Shown here piece after piece: positions 53,612 to 62,053 of a stretch of DNA of 64,000 nt (its first letter is position 1; the number at the start of each line of letters is the position of its first letter). The stretch is from Polaribacter litorisediminis (GTDB taxonomy: Bacteria; Bacteroidota; Bacteroidia; Flavobacteriales; Flavobacteriaceae): assembly GCF_019968605.1 (NCBI RefSeq), contig NZ_CP082966.1, positions 793,001 to 857,000 on the forward strand, written 5' to 3'. Under the pieces are notes generated by a model. That model did not search any database. It was not told where the DNA came from and was given only the letters and a program-made list of their open reading frames with translations. A program made the position numbers and the translations under genes.

Positions 53612-55054
53612 TCACCAACCAAAAGCTGTAATTTGATTCTGTTCATTGAATTTTAGGTCAAAGCATGGAGTTAATTCTTCAATTACACCTTGTTTTGATT
53701 CTAATAGTATATCATAAGTATCGTCTTCATATTCTAATGTGTATACTAACTTGTAATCTGTAAATTCCTTTTGCATTGCATTAAAATAATCTCTAAAACG
53801 CGTGTGTTTACTAATATCAGGAATGTGAGTTTTCATAAAGATTTCTATGGTTTGCATAGTGTCTGTTTTCAATAAGACAGATAAAAATTTGTTAATAACA
53901 GCCATATTTTTATTAGGTTCTTCACCTGCACCATATTTAGTGCTGTTCATTTTAGGAACGATAGGTTCATAGTTTTCATCAAAGATTAATTTTTCTATTT
54001 CTCTACCAATCCTACGTGTATCATACCTAACAAGACTGGTCATGTAAATGATAACAGTATTTTTTTCCTCAGGGAGTCTGATGAAGTTGGAGTAATTAAC
54101 CCCATTATAACCACTATGGGCAATTCTTTTTGTATTTCTATCGCTATTAAAAATAAACCACCCATATCCATAATACTCACCTTTATTTATCAATGAATGC
54201 GGTTCCGTCAAAAGTGTAGTCGATTCTTCGTTAATAAACTTATGCTCTTTTAAAGCAGTATACCATTTGTACATATCTAATGGAGTAGATAGAATTCCAC
54301 CATTTCCTTTTTGATGATATGATATTTTATTTGAGTTTATTTTCCATTTCTCTAAATGTGTCCCTCTATCTTCTTCGCATTTGTAAGCACGTGAAATATT
54401 GTTTTTGTTCCAATTGGGCAGTATGTATCCTGTGTTTTCCATTCCTGCTTTTTTAAAGAAAACTTCATTTAAGTAAACCTCATAATCTTGTTGGGTTATT
54501 CGTTCAATGATTATCGTTAATAAAGTGTATCCAACATTTGAGTAGTTATATGAACTACCTGGAGTAAAATCTAAAGTTGAATGAAAAACTTTTGTTAAAA
54601 ACTCTTCTTTTCCAATAGGGGTAAAATCACCACCGCCAGGAAGGTTTCCCAAAATTCCTGAAGCATGAGTAAGTAATTGGTGAATGGTAATTTTTTTCTT
54701 ATCAACAGGAACATTATCAAAGAAACTTGGCAAAGAATCTTTTACAGACAATTTACCTTCTTCTTGTAACTTCAAAATTGCAGTAGCAGTAAACTGTTTT
54801 GTAATTGAGCCTATTGTGAAAACGGTTTCTTCGTTAGTTGGAGTTTTCTTTTTTCGGTCACTTATTCCTAGCCCTCCTGAGTAAAGTATTTCCTCTTCTT
54901 GAGCAACTAATATACTACCAGAAACTCCATTTTCTTCACATTCTCTTAGATAAGATTTAATTCTGTTTTTTAGAATATTTTCATCCTGATTGGTCTCTTT
55001 GCAAGAAGTGAATAAGCTAATAATTACAATTACAGGAAATAGTATTTTTTTCAT
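53612..55054 (-). CDS. Serine hydrolase lipoprotein (beta-lactamase-like)
   Basis: 480 residues from the ATG at 55054, which starts a signal peptide with lipobox LFTSC; the longer frame to 55099 adds a second hydrophobic stretch and is less likely. SITK (GSITKQF), YSN (YNYSNVGY) and HSG (AHSGYNG) motifs are intact. The C-terminal ~130 residues form a separate domain (FMKTHIPDISKH...). Gene lies in the one-strand array between repeat elements A and B. Confidence 0.9.
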   Translation of the reverse strand: MKKILFPVIVIISLFTSCKETNQDENILKNRIKSYLRECEENGVSGSILVAQEEEILYSGGLGISDRKKKTPTNEETVFTIGSITKQFTATAILKLQEEGKLSVKDSLPSFFDNVPVDKKKITIHQLLTHASGILGNLPGGGDFTPIGKEEFLTKVFHSTLDFTPGSSYNYSNVGYTLLTIIIERITQQDYEVYLNEVFFKKAGMENTGYILPNWNKNNISRAYKCEEDRGTHLEKWKINSNKISYHQKGNGGILSTPLDMYKWYTALKEHKFINEESTTLLTEPHSLINKGEYYGYGWFIFNSDRNTKRIAHSGYNGVNYSNFIRLPEEKNTVIIYMTSLVRYDTRRIGREIEKLIFDENYEPIVPKMNSTKYGAGEEPNKNMAVINKFLSVLLKTDTMQTIEIFMKTHIPDISKHTRFRDYFNAMQKEFTDYKLVYTLEYEDDTYDILLESKQGVIEELTPCFDLKFNEQNQITAFGW

Positions 55055-55134
55055 TTTTCGATTTTGTTTTAAGATGGATGAAAACAATAGGACGAACATA
55101 TCTGTAGTATATTACAGCATATATCAAGTGTTTT

Positions 55135-55264
55135 ACAACGGTCTCGGCTATGAGTAGTTGCGTGGGTTAGCACTTAACTTTGCAATTACACACCAAACTG
55201 AAAATCCGCGAGGATTTTCAGAAGTAAGTAAGAACAAGCAATTACTTATAGCCATTGTGTGTGC
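55135..55264 (-). repeat. attC-like inverted-repeat element B
   Basis: GGCTATGAGTAGTTGC (55146) pairs with GCAATTACTTATAGCC (55238): 14 of 16, the other two as G-T. Outer ends ACAACGGTCTC / ATTGTGTGTG pair partly. A perfect internal hairpin CTGAAAATCC-GCGA-GGATTTTCAG lies at 55198-55221. It ends 2 bp from the stop of the gene at 55267. Confidence 0.65.
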
Positions 55265-55266
55265 AG

Positions 55267-56730
55267 TTAATTTTGCAAACTCTTTTTAAACTTTTTTATT
55301 TGATTTTCAGCATTTGAATTGGATGGATTTAATTTCAATGCAATTTCATAATTTTTTATTGCTTCAGAGTTCATTCCTAATAAAGCATAAGTTTCTGCTA
55401 AACTATCGAATGTGTTTCCACTTTCAGGGAAAAAATCAACATTCAATTTGAATATTTCTAGTGCTTTTTCAATTTTATTTATTGCAATCAATTTATAGCC
55501 CCAATTGTTTAAGTTAGCTTCGCTAAATTTTATTTCTTCCTTATTTTGTAGTTTTTCTGCAATCGAAATTGCTTTTTCGTATCCTTTCAATTCTAATTCC
55601 TTGCACAATATTTTAATTGAGGCAGGTAAACCAAAGCCATTTTCCACTTTCATCTCTGGAATATAAAAACCAGCTATTTCATCAATAAATTTTGAAGGAA
55701 GACCTCCCATTAAGTTAGTCAAGACAACAATTGATAAACTATCATTCGGGTAAACAAAAAATGCTGCTCGATTTCCTCCAGCAGGGGCAGCAGCCGGGTG
55801 TTCTGAACGATTAGCCACCGGCCACCCTAAAGCATAACCGTTTAATAAATCATTAAACCCTTGGGTTTTACCATTAGTTAGAGTTGCCGGAGTCCAAAGT
55901 ACTTCAAGACTTAATTGTTGACTCAAGAGCCCGCCCGCTTGTAAAGCAATAACCCAATTGGCTATTTCTGTTGCTGTTGAACCCATTCCTGCAGTTGCTT
56001 GAAGTATTGTAGGGAAAATTGCCGGTTTAATATTTGAAATATTTGGACCATAATAATAAGTGTACCGTCTAGCCGAATGAGGAATTACATTATTGAGATT
56101 TGAAAAACCAGCTTCTTCCGTCCTTTTCATACCTACTTTTCGAAATTGATTTTCTATAATATAATCAGTAAAGGGCTCACCACTTACTTTATCTATAATC
56201 ATTCCAATAAGTGCATAACCAAGTTGATTGTATTCAAATTTAGTGTTTGGCTCGAATGACATAGGAAGTGTTTTAGCCAATTCCCATGATGCTTCTATCC
56301 CTTGCTCAGAAATTAAACCTCCAACATCATCGCTCAAAATATGAGGCAGCCCAGAAGTATGAGTGAATAGTTGTTTTAATGTAAGGGATTTCCATGTATT
56401 GGGTAAATCAGATATATACGTACTGATTTCAGCATTTAAGTCAATTTTACCTTGTTCAACGAGTTGCATTACTGACACTCCAACAAAGGCTTTTGTAATT
56501 GAATTAATCGAAAATACTGTTTCATTATCTACAGCTATGGAGTCTTCTATATTAGCAAGCCCATAACTTTTTACTTTAACTAATTCATTGTTTTTTACAA
56601 TGGCCAGCTGTAAGCCAGGTATTTTTCTCAAAGTCATTTGAGATTCTATAAAACTATCAATACTGTCATTCTGTGCGAAAGCATAGTTGATGCTAAGTAA
56701 TATGATAATTATACTTATTTTGTTTTTCAT
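55267..56730 (-). CDS. Secreted serine hydrolase with TPR tail
   Basis: 487 residues, signal peptide (IIIILLSINYAFAQ). PF00144 domain: SITK (INSITKAF) and YNQ (EFYNQLGY-like FEYNQLGYALIG) where YxN is usual; the third motif reads AAAPAGGNR, without the common His. The last ~110 residues carry two or three TPRs (GNTFDSLAETYALLGMNSEA). So the active site is partly altered. Sits between elements B and C. Confidence 0.88.
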   Translation of the reverse strand: MKNKISIIIILLSINYAFAQNDSIDSFIESQMTLRKIPGLQLAIVKNNELVKVKSYGLANIEDSIAVDNETVFSINSITKAFVGVSVMQLVEQGKIDLNAEISTYISDLPNTWKSLTLKQLFTHTSGLPHILSDDVGGLISEQGIEASWELAKTLPMSFEPNTKFEYNQLGYALIGMIIDKVSGEPFTDYIIENQFRKVGMKRTEEAGFSNLNNVIPHSARRYTYYYGPNISNIKPAIFPTILQATAGMGSTATEIANWVIALQAGGLLSQQLSLEVLWTPATLTNGKTQGFNDLLNGYALGWPVANRSEHPAAAPAGGNRAAFFVYPNDSLSIVVLTNLMGGLPSKFIDEIAGFYIPEMKVENGFGLPASIKILCKELELKGYEKAISIAEKLQNKEEIKFSEANLNNWGYKLIAINKIEKALEIFKLNVDFFPESGNTFDSLAETYALLGMNSEAIKNYEIALKLNPSNSNAENQIKKFKKSLQN

Positions 56731-56740
56731 AGTATTTTGG

Positions 56741-56834
56741 TTACGGTCTCGTATATGAAAAGTAGCGCTGAAAATAAGCTGTTACTTTTTGGATTAAACA
56801 CAAAACCAGTATTAACTATAGCCATTGTTGTGTG
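56741..56834 (-). repeat. attC-like element C (arms poorly matched)
   Basis: Left arm TTACGGTCTCGTATATGAAAA and right arm TATAGCCATTGTTGTGTG share the outer sequence of element B (ACGGTCTCG; TATAGCCATTGTTGTG), but the inner arms (AAAAGTAGCG, AGTATTAACT) pair badly. It may be a recombinant of two element types. It lies 3 bp from the stop of the gene at 56838. Confidence 0.5.
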
Positions 56835-56837
56835 CTT

Positions 56838-58403
56838 TTATTGAATTATTTTTTCAATTTTATCAATCATTTCATCAGCAGTTGTATTGTTTGGATTTAA
56901 CTCCAAAGATATCTTGTAGTTTTTTAGAGCTAATTCATATTCCTTATTTATAAAATAAGCTTCTCCAAGACTATCGTAAGGATTCGGGAATTTTGGAAAT
57001 TCGGAAACCAATAATGTAAATATTTTTATTGCTTCTTCTACTTTGTTTTTTGATAATAATTCATATCCAAGATTGTTCAATGCATTTTGATTTTCAAAAT
57101 CATATGCATCTATATTATCTTTCTTTAGTTGATGATATAAAGCAATCCCTTCATCTACATTTTGCATTGTTTTAGCTCTAATTTCCTCTTCTATTGATTT
57201 TTTTCCATTCGGTTTTAAATCATTCGAAAGTCTCCTAGCGGCGCGATGAAGTAAGTCGCCTGTAACCTGTGTACTGGCGTTTGTGATGATAGATACAGCC
57301 ATATTGTATGCGGGATAAACATAAAATACATTTTGCATACCCATTCCTCCTCCATGGTGGCTATAATGGATAGTTCCATCGTCATTATTTCCTATATTCC
57401 AATAATACCCTAATGAAAAATTTGAATGAACAGTAAAATTAAGCCTGTGTGATTCTACTGCAGCTGCGTTGGTTGTATCTAAGTGTAATTCCATATATTT
57501 AACAAGGTCAGCAGTTGTAGATTTTAGACCCCCGTCAGCTCCCCACGTTGAAACAGGCGAGTAAGGCATCCTATTTCCCTTCCCATCATAGCCGTTGGCT
57601 AATCGAATTTGTTCATCTTCAGATAGCCTCATCTTTGTACTGGTCATCCCATTTTTTTCGAATATGAACTCATTAAGTAATTCGTCGAATGATTTTTGAT
57701 ACACATTTTCAAGAACATGAGCCATTAAGTTAGGCGCTAAGTTGTTGTACTCGTAAATAACACCTGGAATGGTATCAAGCACAGCATTTTTCAATTGATC
57801 GAAAAACTTTTCCTTATTATAATTCTTCATAGCCTTCTCAACTTCTTGACCAAATTTAAGCCAATTGTTGCCTCCTTTTTTGAATGCATCTTCAAAACCT
57901 GGTATGTTAGCGGGCAAACGACTTGTATGCGTTACTAAGTCTTTAATCGTGATGACTTTATTTTTATACTGAAAATTTGGATAGTCATCCTTCAAATATT
58001 TTCGGATATCGTCATCTAAATTTAACTTTCCGTCCACTACAGCTTGTGCGACCAAGGTTCCTGTTATGGTTTTAGTTACCGATGCAATTTCATATATCGT
58101 TTCATCATTCGGAGTATTTCCTTTTCCGGAATCCAATTCGCCATAATGAGAAGTATATGCTATACCATCCTTTAAAATACCTATGGATACAGAAGTAATG
58201 GTTGAGTCACTTAACATAGATTGAGCGGTTTCATCCATAGAAGTTTGTACATCTATTGTTCTCATTTCAGACTTATTTTCTACGTTCTTTCCACAGGACA
58301 TAAAAGTCAACGCAATTAGAAGCGATGGAATCAGTTGTTTTATTTTTTTTGATTTATTTTTTTTTGTTATTAATTGCAAATAATGTGACTTATTTTTAGA
58401 CAT
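56838..58403 (-). CDS. Serine hydrolase lipoprotein with TPR tail
   Basis: 521 residues. A basic start (KKNKSKKIKQ) precedes the hydrophobic signal with lipobox TFMSC. SVTK (IASVTKTI), YNN (YEYNNLAPN) and HHGG (SHHGGGMG) fit the beta-lactamase-like family. Two TPRs at the end (YDSLGEAYFINKEYELALKN). Similar tail to the gene at 55267 but otherwise different, so the array is not a simple tandem duplication. Confidence 0.88.
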   Translation of the reverse strand: MSKNKSHYLQLITKKNKSKKIKQLIPSLLIALTFMSCGKNVENKSEMRTIDVQTSMDETAQSMLSDSTITSVSIGILKDGIAYTSHYGELDSGKGNTPNDETIYEIASVTKTITGTLVAQAVVDGKLNLDDDIRKYLKDDYPNFQYKNKVITIKDLVTHTSRLPANIPGFEDAFKKGGNNWLKFGQEVEKAMKNYNKEKFFDQLKNAVLDTIPGVIYEYNNLAPNLMAHVLENVYQKSFDELLNEFIFEKNGMTSTKMRLSEDEQIRLANGYDGKGNRMPYSPVSTWGADGGLKSTTADLVKYMELHLDTTNAAAVESHRLNFTVHSNFSLGYYWNIGNNDDGTIHYSHHGGGMGMQNVFYVYPAYNMAVSIITNASTQVTGDLLHRAARRLSNDLKPNGKKSIEEEIRAKTMQNVDEGIALYHQLKKDNIDAYDFENQNALNNLGYELLSKNKVEEAIKIFTLLVSEFPKFPNPYDSLGEAYFINKEYELALKNYKISLELNPNNTTADEMIDKIEKIIQ

Positions 58404-58491
58404 TTAGATTATTTTGTTTTAATATTAATATTTTAAGTTTGTTATTAGACGATAGAGATCAAGAGAGGTTACAATGTTTTTTAAAATTAAT

Positions 58492-58623
58492 GCCAACGTT
58501 GATGCGTATGGATAGTTGCGCGGTTAAGCGTTAAAGTTAGCAAACAAATCACAGATAGAAAATTCCAGCGGTATTTTCGTAAGTCGGCAGTGACCTAGCA
58601 ATTAATTATACATGGTGTTAGCC
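58492..58623 (-). repeat. attC-like inverted-repeat element D
   Basis: Outer GCCAACGTTGATGCGTATGG and inner ATAGTTGC (58492-58519) face GCAATTAATTATACATGGTG and TTAGCC (58598-58623): GC-C-AAC / GTTAGC outside, GTAT and TAGTTGC / GCAATTA inside. It begins at the stop of the TPR gene fragment at 58629. GCCAAC/GTTAGC resembles attC R''/R' boxes. Confidence 0.6.
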
Positions 58624-58628
58624 TTTCG

Positions 58629-59075
58629 TTATTTTTTATTTAGAGCTTCAATCCTTTCTTTATAGTAATCTTTACCACTTAATTCAAAGGCCTTGTTTAA
58701 GTATTTTAAGGCATTCTTTTTGTCGTTTTGAGATTCATAATACTCAGCCATCGAATCATAGGCATTTGCACTTTTTGGATTTTTTTTGATGTTCATTTCA
58801 AAAAACATGAACGCCTTCTTAGGTTGTCCCATTTGCATATTCATGTAACCATAGCCATTTAACATTTCGTCTATCATTGGTGCAGTGGGTACACCAAAAT
58901 GTTCGGTATAGATTTGTTCCTGTTCCTTCAATAGCGAAACCAATTCTTCTATAGGGGTTTCTGGATTATTATATTTTTGAGGAGATTTAAACTGATACCA
59001 TTCAAAAAGAAAAATCAATCCATCTCTTATTGTTGGTAGCGGAACAGTACCATGTAAATCTTCATTATAAACCTT
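58629..59075 (-). pseudogene. 3' part of an esterase-TPR gene cut by IS66
   Basis: The open frame begins at the IS end with VYNEDLHGTVPLPTIRDGLI and ends with two TPRs (SANAYDSMAEYYESQNDKKN). YNEDLHGTVPLPTIRDG aligns with the SEETHPTTAFKTIHKG region of the esterase at 52161. The 5' two thirds are missing. So it is an inactive member of the same esterase-TPR family. Confidence 0.75.
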
Positions 59076-60636
59076 GTAACTATTCAGCCCAAACAGTAAT
59101 AAAAGGATTTTTCAGAAAAGCATTTCGAATATTTTCAAGCACATTTTCCTTATTTTTCTTGAGTGTGGTTATGTATCCTCTAATGCAGGCAAAGTAACTT
59201 GCATGCGTTTGAGCTCTAAAACAACCAGACACTTTTTGCTTGACTTTAATCATCCTGAGATCTCTTTCGGCTTGATTATTATCAAAAGGAATTTCAGCTT
59301 TCTCGATAAATTTAAGAATTAGATATTTGTGTTTTTCTAAAGCAAAAGCTAATCGCTCTTGATCAGTTTTTGTATACTTTTTATCGTATTTTTTTATCAC
59401 AGGTCTAATGATGTTGACATACTTTTTAAATATTTTGGAATAATAGGATGCTTTTAGATTTGGATTTTTCTCTTTCATTTTTTTAGCATCAAGAAGTAAT
59501 TCTTTAATTTGTTTTGCCCAAGTGGCATTAAAGGCTTCTTCTACATAAATAAGATCTCTTAAAATATGGGCATTGCAAAGACTGTGTTCACAGCCATACC
59601 CAAAATAGCTACTAAATCGATCATGAATTAGGGTGCCTTTATAAAGTGCCAATAACCCAATTTCATCCATCGCCTGTCTGCCTCTGTTTAAATGATGTGC
59701 AAAATAACTGATACTTTTATTACTGATTACATGCATCCAAGATATTTTTCCGTTTAGACGAATACCTGTTTCATCGGCATTTAATATGGGGCTCTGTAAT
59801 AATTGCTTTTTTATCTCTTGCTCATATCCCTCTAACCGAGTAACACAGACCTCTTGAAAATTAGACAAACTACCTGTAGACATGCTGTGACCTGTTAAAT
59901 CTGCAATGAATTCTTTACAGCGTGCATACGGTAACATTTGATAATTTTGGAGATAGACACAGAGCGATTTTAGGTTGTTTCCATATTGAGTTTTTTGGGT
60001 AACTCCTTCTGGAAACTTTGCTGTATTTTGAGTACCACAAACCCTACAGGTTTTCTGTATTGCTCTATGTTCTGTGACTTGTATTTTTATAGGCGGCAAA
60101 TCAAAAATTTGTCGGGCATCATAAATCTCGCTGCTCTTTGGTAAGTTATTTCCGCAGCAATTGCATTGGCTAATATCGTGAATTACGGTAGTATCTGGTG
60201 TAGCAACCATTTCTAATTTACTTCCCTGATGTCCTTTTTGACCGCCTTGAAGCTTATTGGATTTGGCTCGCAAACTTTTTGTTTTCCGATACGGATCTTG
60301 CGAAGGAGCAACACTACTATTACCACTATTTTTAGGGTTTTCGTATTTTGAGAGTTTGTTTTCTAATTCTACAATACGCAAACGTAGTGCAATATTCTCT
60401 TTTTTTAGAATCTCAAAATCTCTTAATAGTTGTTTTATAATCTCTTTATCGGTCAAAAATAGTTGTTTTATCTAAGGTCGGCAACTAAATAATAATGACC
60501 AAAAGTTAGCCAAAAATACAATCATTGACTTATCAACCAATGTGAATAAAACAGTGCTTTTTTACTAAACCTTAAGAATCTATTGAAAATCTAACTAAAA
60601 TTGTTAATAATTAACAAACTTCCGCTGAATAGTTAC
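59076..60636 (-). mobile_element. IS66-type element with 13-bp terminal repeats
   Basis: GTAACTATTCAGC at 59076 and its exact complement ending at 60636. GTAA ends are usual for IS66. The stop codon of the transposase (59080-59082) lies within the left repeat. The 8 bp flanking each end differ, so no target duplication remains, pointing to a deletion beside the IS. Single-gene layout: no tnpA/tnpB. Confidence 0.75.
59080..60456 (-). CDS. IS66-family transposase (TnpC type)
   Basis: 458 residues: N-terminal coiled coil (ENIALRLRIVELENKL), a Lys/Gly-rich linker, zinc-binding CNCCG and CRVCG pairs (zf-IS66), then DDE: ILNADETGIR, HDRFSSYF and PFDNNQAERDLR, with the short IS66_C tail (FITVWAE). 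Complete, so the element may be mobile. Confidence 0.9.
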   Translation of the reverse strand: MTDKEIIKQLLRDFEILKKENIALRLRIVELENKLSKYENPKNSGNSSVAPSQDPYRKTKSLRAKSNKLQGGQKGHQGSKLEMVATPDTTVIHDISQCNCCGNNLPKSSEIYDARQIFDLPPIKIQVTEHRAIQKTCRVCGTQNTAKFPEGVTQKTQYGNNLKSLCVYLQNYQMLPYARCKEFIADLTGHSMSTGSLSNFQEVCVTRLEGYEQEIKKQLLQSPILNADETGIRLNGKISWMHVISNKSISYFAHHLNRGRQAMDEIGLLALYKGTLIHDRFSSYFGYGCEHSLCNAHILRDLIYVEEAFNATWAKQIKELLLDAKKMKEKNPNLKASYYSKIFKKYVNIIRPVIKKYDKKYTKTDQERLAFALEKHKYLILKFIEKAEIPFDNNQAERDLRMIKVKQKVSGCFRAQTHASYFACIRGYITTLKKNKENVLENIRNAFLKNPFITVWAE

Positions 60637-60637
60637 A

Positions 60638-60817
60638 GAAATTGAGAAAAACGATTATAACCTCAATATTTCTAGATATGTAAGCACAGCAAAACCAGAA
60701 CCTATAATAAATCTAAAGGAAGTAAATAATAAAATAGCAGAAGTAGAAACCAAATCAGCAGAAGCATTGGCAGAGCATAATGGCTATTTAAAAGAGTTAG
60801 GTTTAGATACGATATAA
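60638..60817 (+). pseudogene. 3' fragment of a type I restriction-modification methylase gene (hsdM)
   Basis: The frame opening at the IS66 end reads EIEKNDYNLNISRYVSTAKP, followed by a helical tail to KELGLDTI and TAA. IEKNDYNLNISRYVST is the conserved C-terminal motif of HsdM. hsdS and hsdR are not in the window to the right. The 5' part was lost on the IS side. Confidence 0.75.
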
Positions 60818-60907
60818 AGTAAATAAGGTATGCATTTATATTGTTTAGAATCGAAAGGTTTTTAAAGTGTTACCCTTTTATTGTTATAGAAATATAAAGT
60901 TGAATTA

Positions 60908-61435
60908 ATGCCAAATAAAGATACAAAACCAAGAAAAAGAATAGCGCTTCGCGATAAAAATATTCGTGTTTCAAGAACAGGCGGTATAGCAGCAACAAAA
61001 ACAGTTTCTAAAGATGGGTATAGTGCTACCATAAATACGAATCACGGTTTAAGGCTTCATAAGAGACTTTTTAAAGGTGCTAGAATGGGGTTTCAAAATG
61101 GTAATTTTCAATTTATTGGCAGATATAATAGTGGTCCTTTAAATTTTAATATTTCTAAAACAGGAGTTAGCACTTCTGTTAAAAATAAAAGAGGTGCTTA
61201 TAATGTATTAAAACCCAATTATTCTAGTTTTAAATTGGCAGGTGTTCAGGTTCGTGGCAAAAACGCAGCGATGCTTCAAATCATTTATATTATTTTTACG
61301 ATAACTATTAATATCGTTAAATTTATTTGGCACGCTACTATTTCAATACTATGGTTTGTGTTTTTAATCGTAAAGTGGTTTGTAGATTTTATGGTAGGTT
61401 TCTACAAAGGTTTTAAGAACAAAGACCTCCAATAA
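60908..61435 (+). CDS. Membrane protein with a Gly/Lys-rich N-terminal domain, unknown function
   Basis: 175 residues. N-terminal ~105 residues: KPRKRIALRDKNIRVSRTGG, SATINTNHGLRLHKRL, FIGRYNSGPLNFNISKTGVS, reminiscent of DUF4236-like short beta-strand proteins; then two hydrophobic helices (LQIIYIIFTITINIVKFI and ISILWFVFLIVKWFVDFM). Family members are often near type I restriction genes in Bacteroidota, as here. Function unknown. Confidence 0.65.
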   Translation: MPNKDTKPRKRIALRDKNIRVSRTGGIAATKTVSKDGYSATINTNHGLRLHKRLFKGARMGFQNGNFQFIGRYNSGPLNFNISKTGVSTSVKNKRGAYNVLKPNYSSFKLAGVQVRGKNAAMLQIIYIIFTITINIVKFIWHATISILWFVFLIVKWFVDFMVGFYKGFKNKDLQ

Positions 61436-61571
61436 AAGTTGACAGACCTACAATTAAAAAGTAGCTATTAGTAGTTAAAAAAATAGACTAAATAGTATAT
61501 GCCTTATGTGGTTTCAACAAAAAAAGAAATTAGTATCGTTGCTATTTTAGCCTCCAATAAGTTCGGAGTAT

Positions 61572-61693
61572 TATTTTAGATAGTAATAGGCAAAATTCCG
61601 CAAGGAAATTTAGGAGGGTTATCAGGGAAAGTAGGTAAAGCAATTGGGTTAGTTGGAAAGGTATACAAACACGCTGTAAACCTATTGTTGTAG
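61572..61693 (+). pseudogene. Short relic, possibly DUF6266-like
   Basis: A frame without start reads KIPQGNLGGLSGKVGKAIGL and then VGKVYKHAVNLLL to a TAG. GGLSGKVG recalls the first residues of DUF6266 proteins. Too short for certainty. Confidence 0.3.
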
Positions 61694-61706
61694 TGTGGTA
61701 TAATAT

Positions 61707-61736
61707 TTGGTTTATAGTTAATATATAATATTTTTG
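61707..61736 (+). promoter_or_regulatory. Consensus promoter of a predicted small RNA
   Basis: TTG at 61707, exactly 19-bp spacer, TATTTTTG at 61729: the best promoter match in the window to the Bacteroidota consensus TTG-N19-TAnnTTTG. Confidence 0.75.
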
Positions 61737-61740
61737 TACG

Positions 61741-61826
61741 CTACAGTGCCCACCCAATCTTTGCATTGGCGCTGCACTTTAAAATACTGAAAAAAAAAAC
61801 CAGACTTGCTCTGGGTTTTTTTATTT
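61741..61826 (+). ncRNA. Predicted ~85-nt small RNA
   Basis: Starts right after a consensus promoter and ends in a terminator; no frame fits. Hairpin 1: AGTGC-CCAC-CCAAT-loop-ATTGG-CGCT-GCACT (61745-61778), a stem with a symmetric internal loop, then an A-rich linker and the terminator hairpin. It could be a base-pairing regulator or match a known flavobacterial RNA family; I cannot test this. No signal-recognition or tmRNA features are visible. Confidence 0.6.
61797..61826 (+). terminator. Terminator of the predicted small RNA
   Basis: AAACCAGA, loop CTTGC, TCTGGGTTT (one bulged G), then TTTT; preceded by a run of A. Confidence 0.8.
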
Positions 61827-61832
61827 TAGTAA

Positions 61833-62053
61833 AAGTAAATTAAGTTTTTAAGGTCAGTAGTTAGGAACATATAATTTTACTTTGATCTATTTTTTCAGCT
61901 TTCACCATTCTTATTATCAAATTATTAAAAATGTTCTTTTTGCTTTTTGAGCGATTTCTAAAATTATAGTTCTATAAAATAAGTGCTTTTTACAAAGCTG
62001 AGTTGGTTATTGAGATTCAATCCTCAATGCATTAATGAATAGATTTTTAAATG
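61833..62053. other. Gene-free gap before the symporter stop
   Basis: 220 bp AT-rich sequence; no frame and no clear terminator for the leftward symporter gene. Confidence 0.4.

Noticed and set aside
53467..58623. Ordinary tandem duplication of one hydrolase gene as explanation for the repeats
   Set aside because: The coding parts are too different (esterase, three distinct serine hydrolases, TPR fragment) while the intergenic elements are alike in form and place.
61741..61826. Signal recognition particle RNA, tmRNA or 6S RNA
   Set aside because: The conserved SRP tetraloop region, a tmRNA tag frame and a long 6S-type stem are all missing; kept as an unassigned small RNA.
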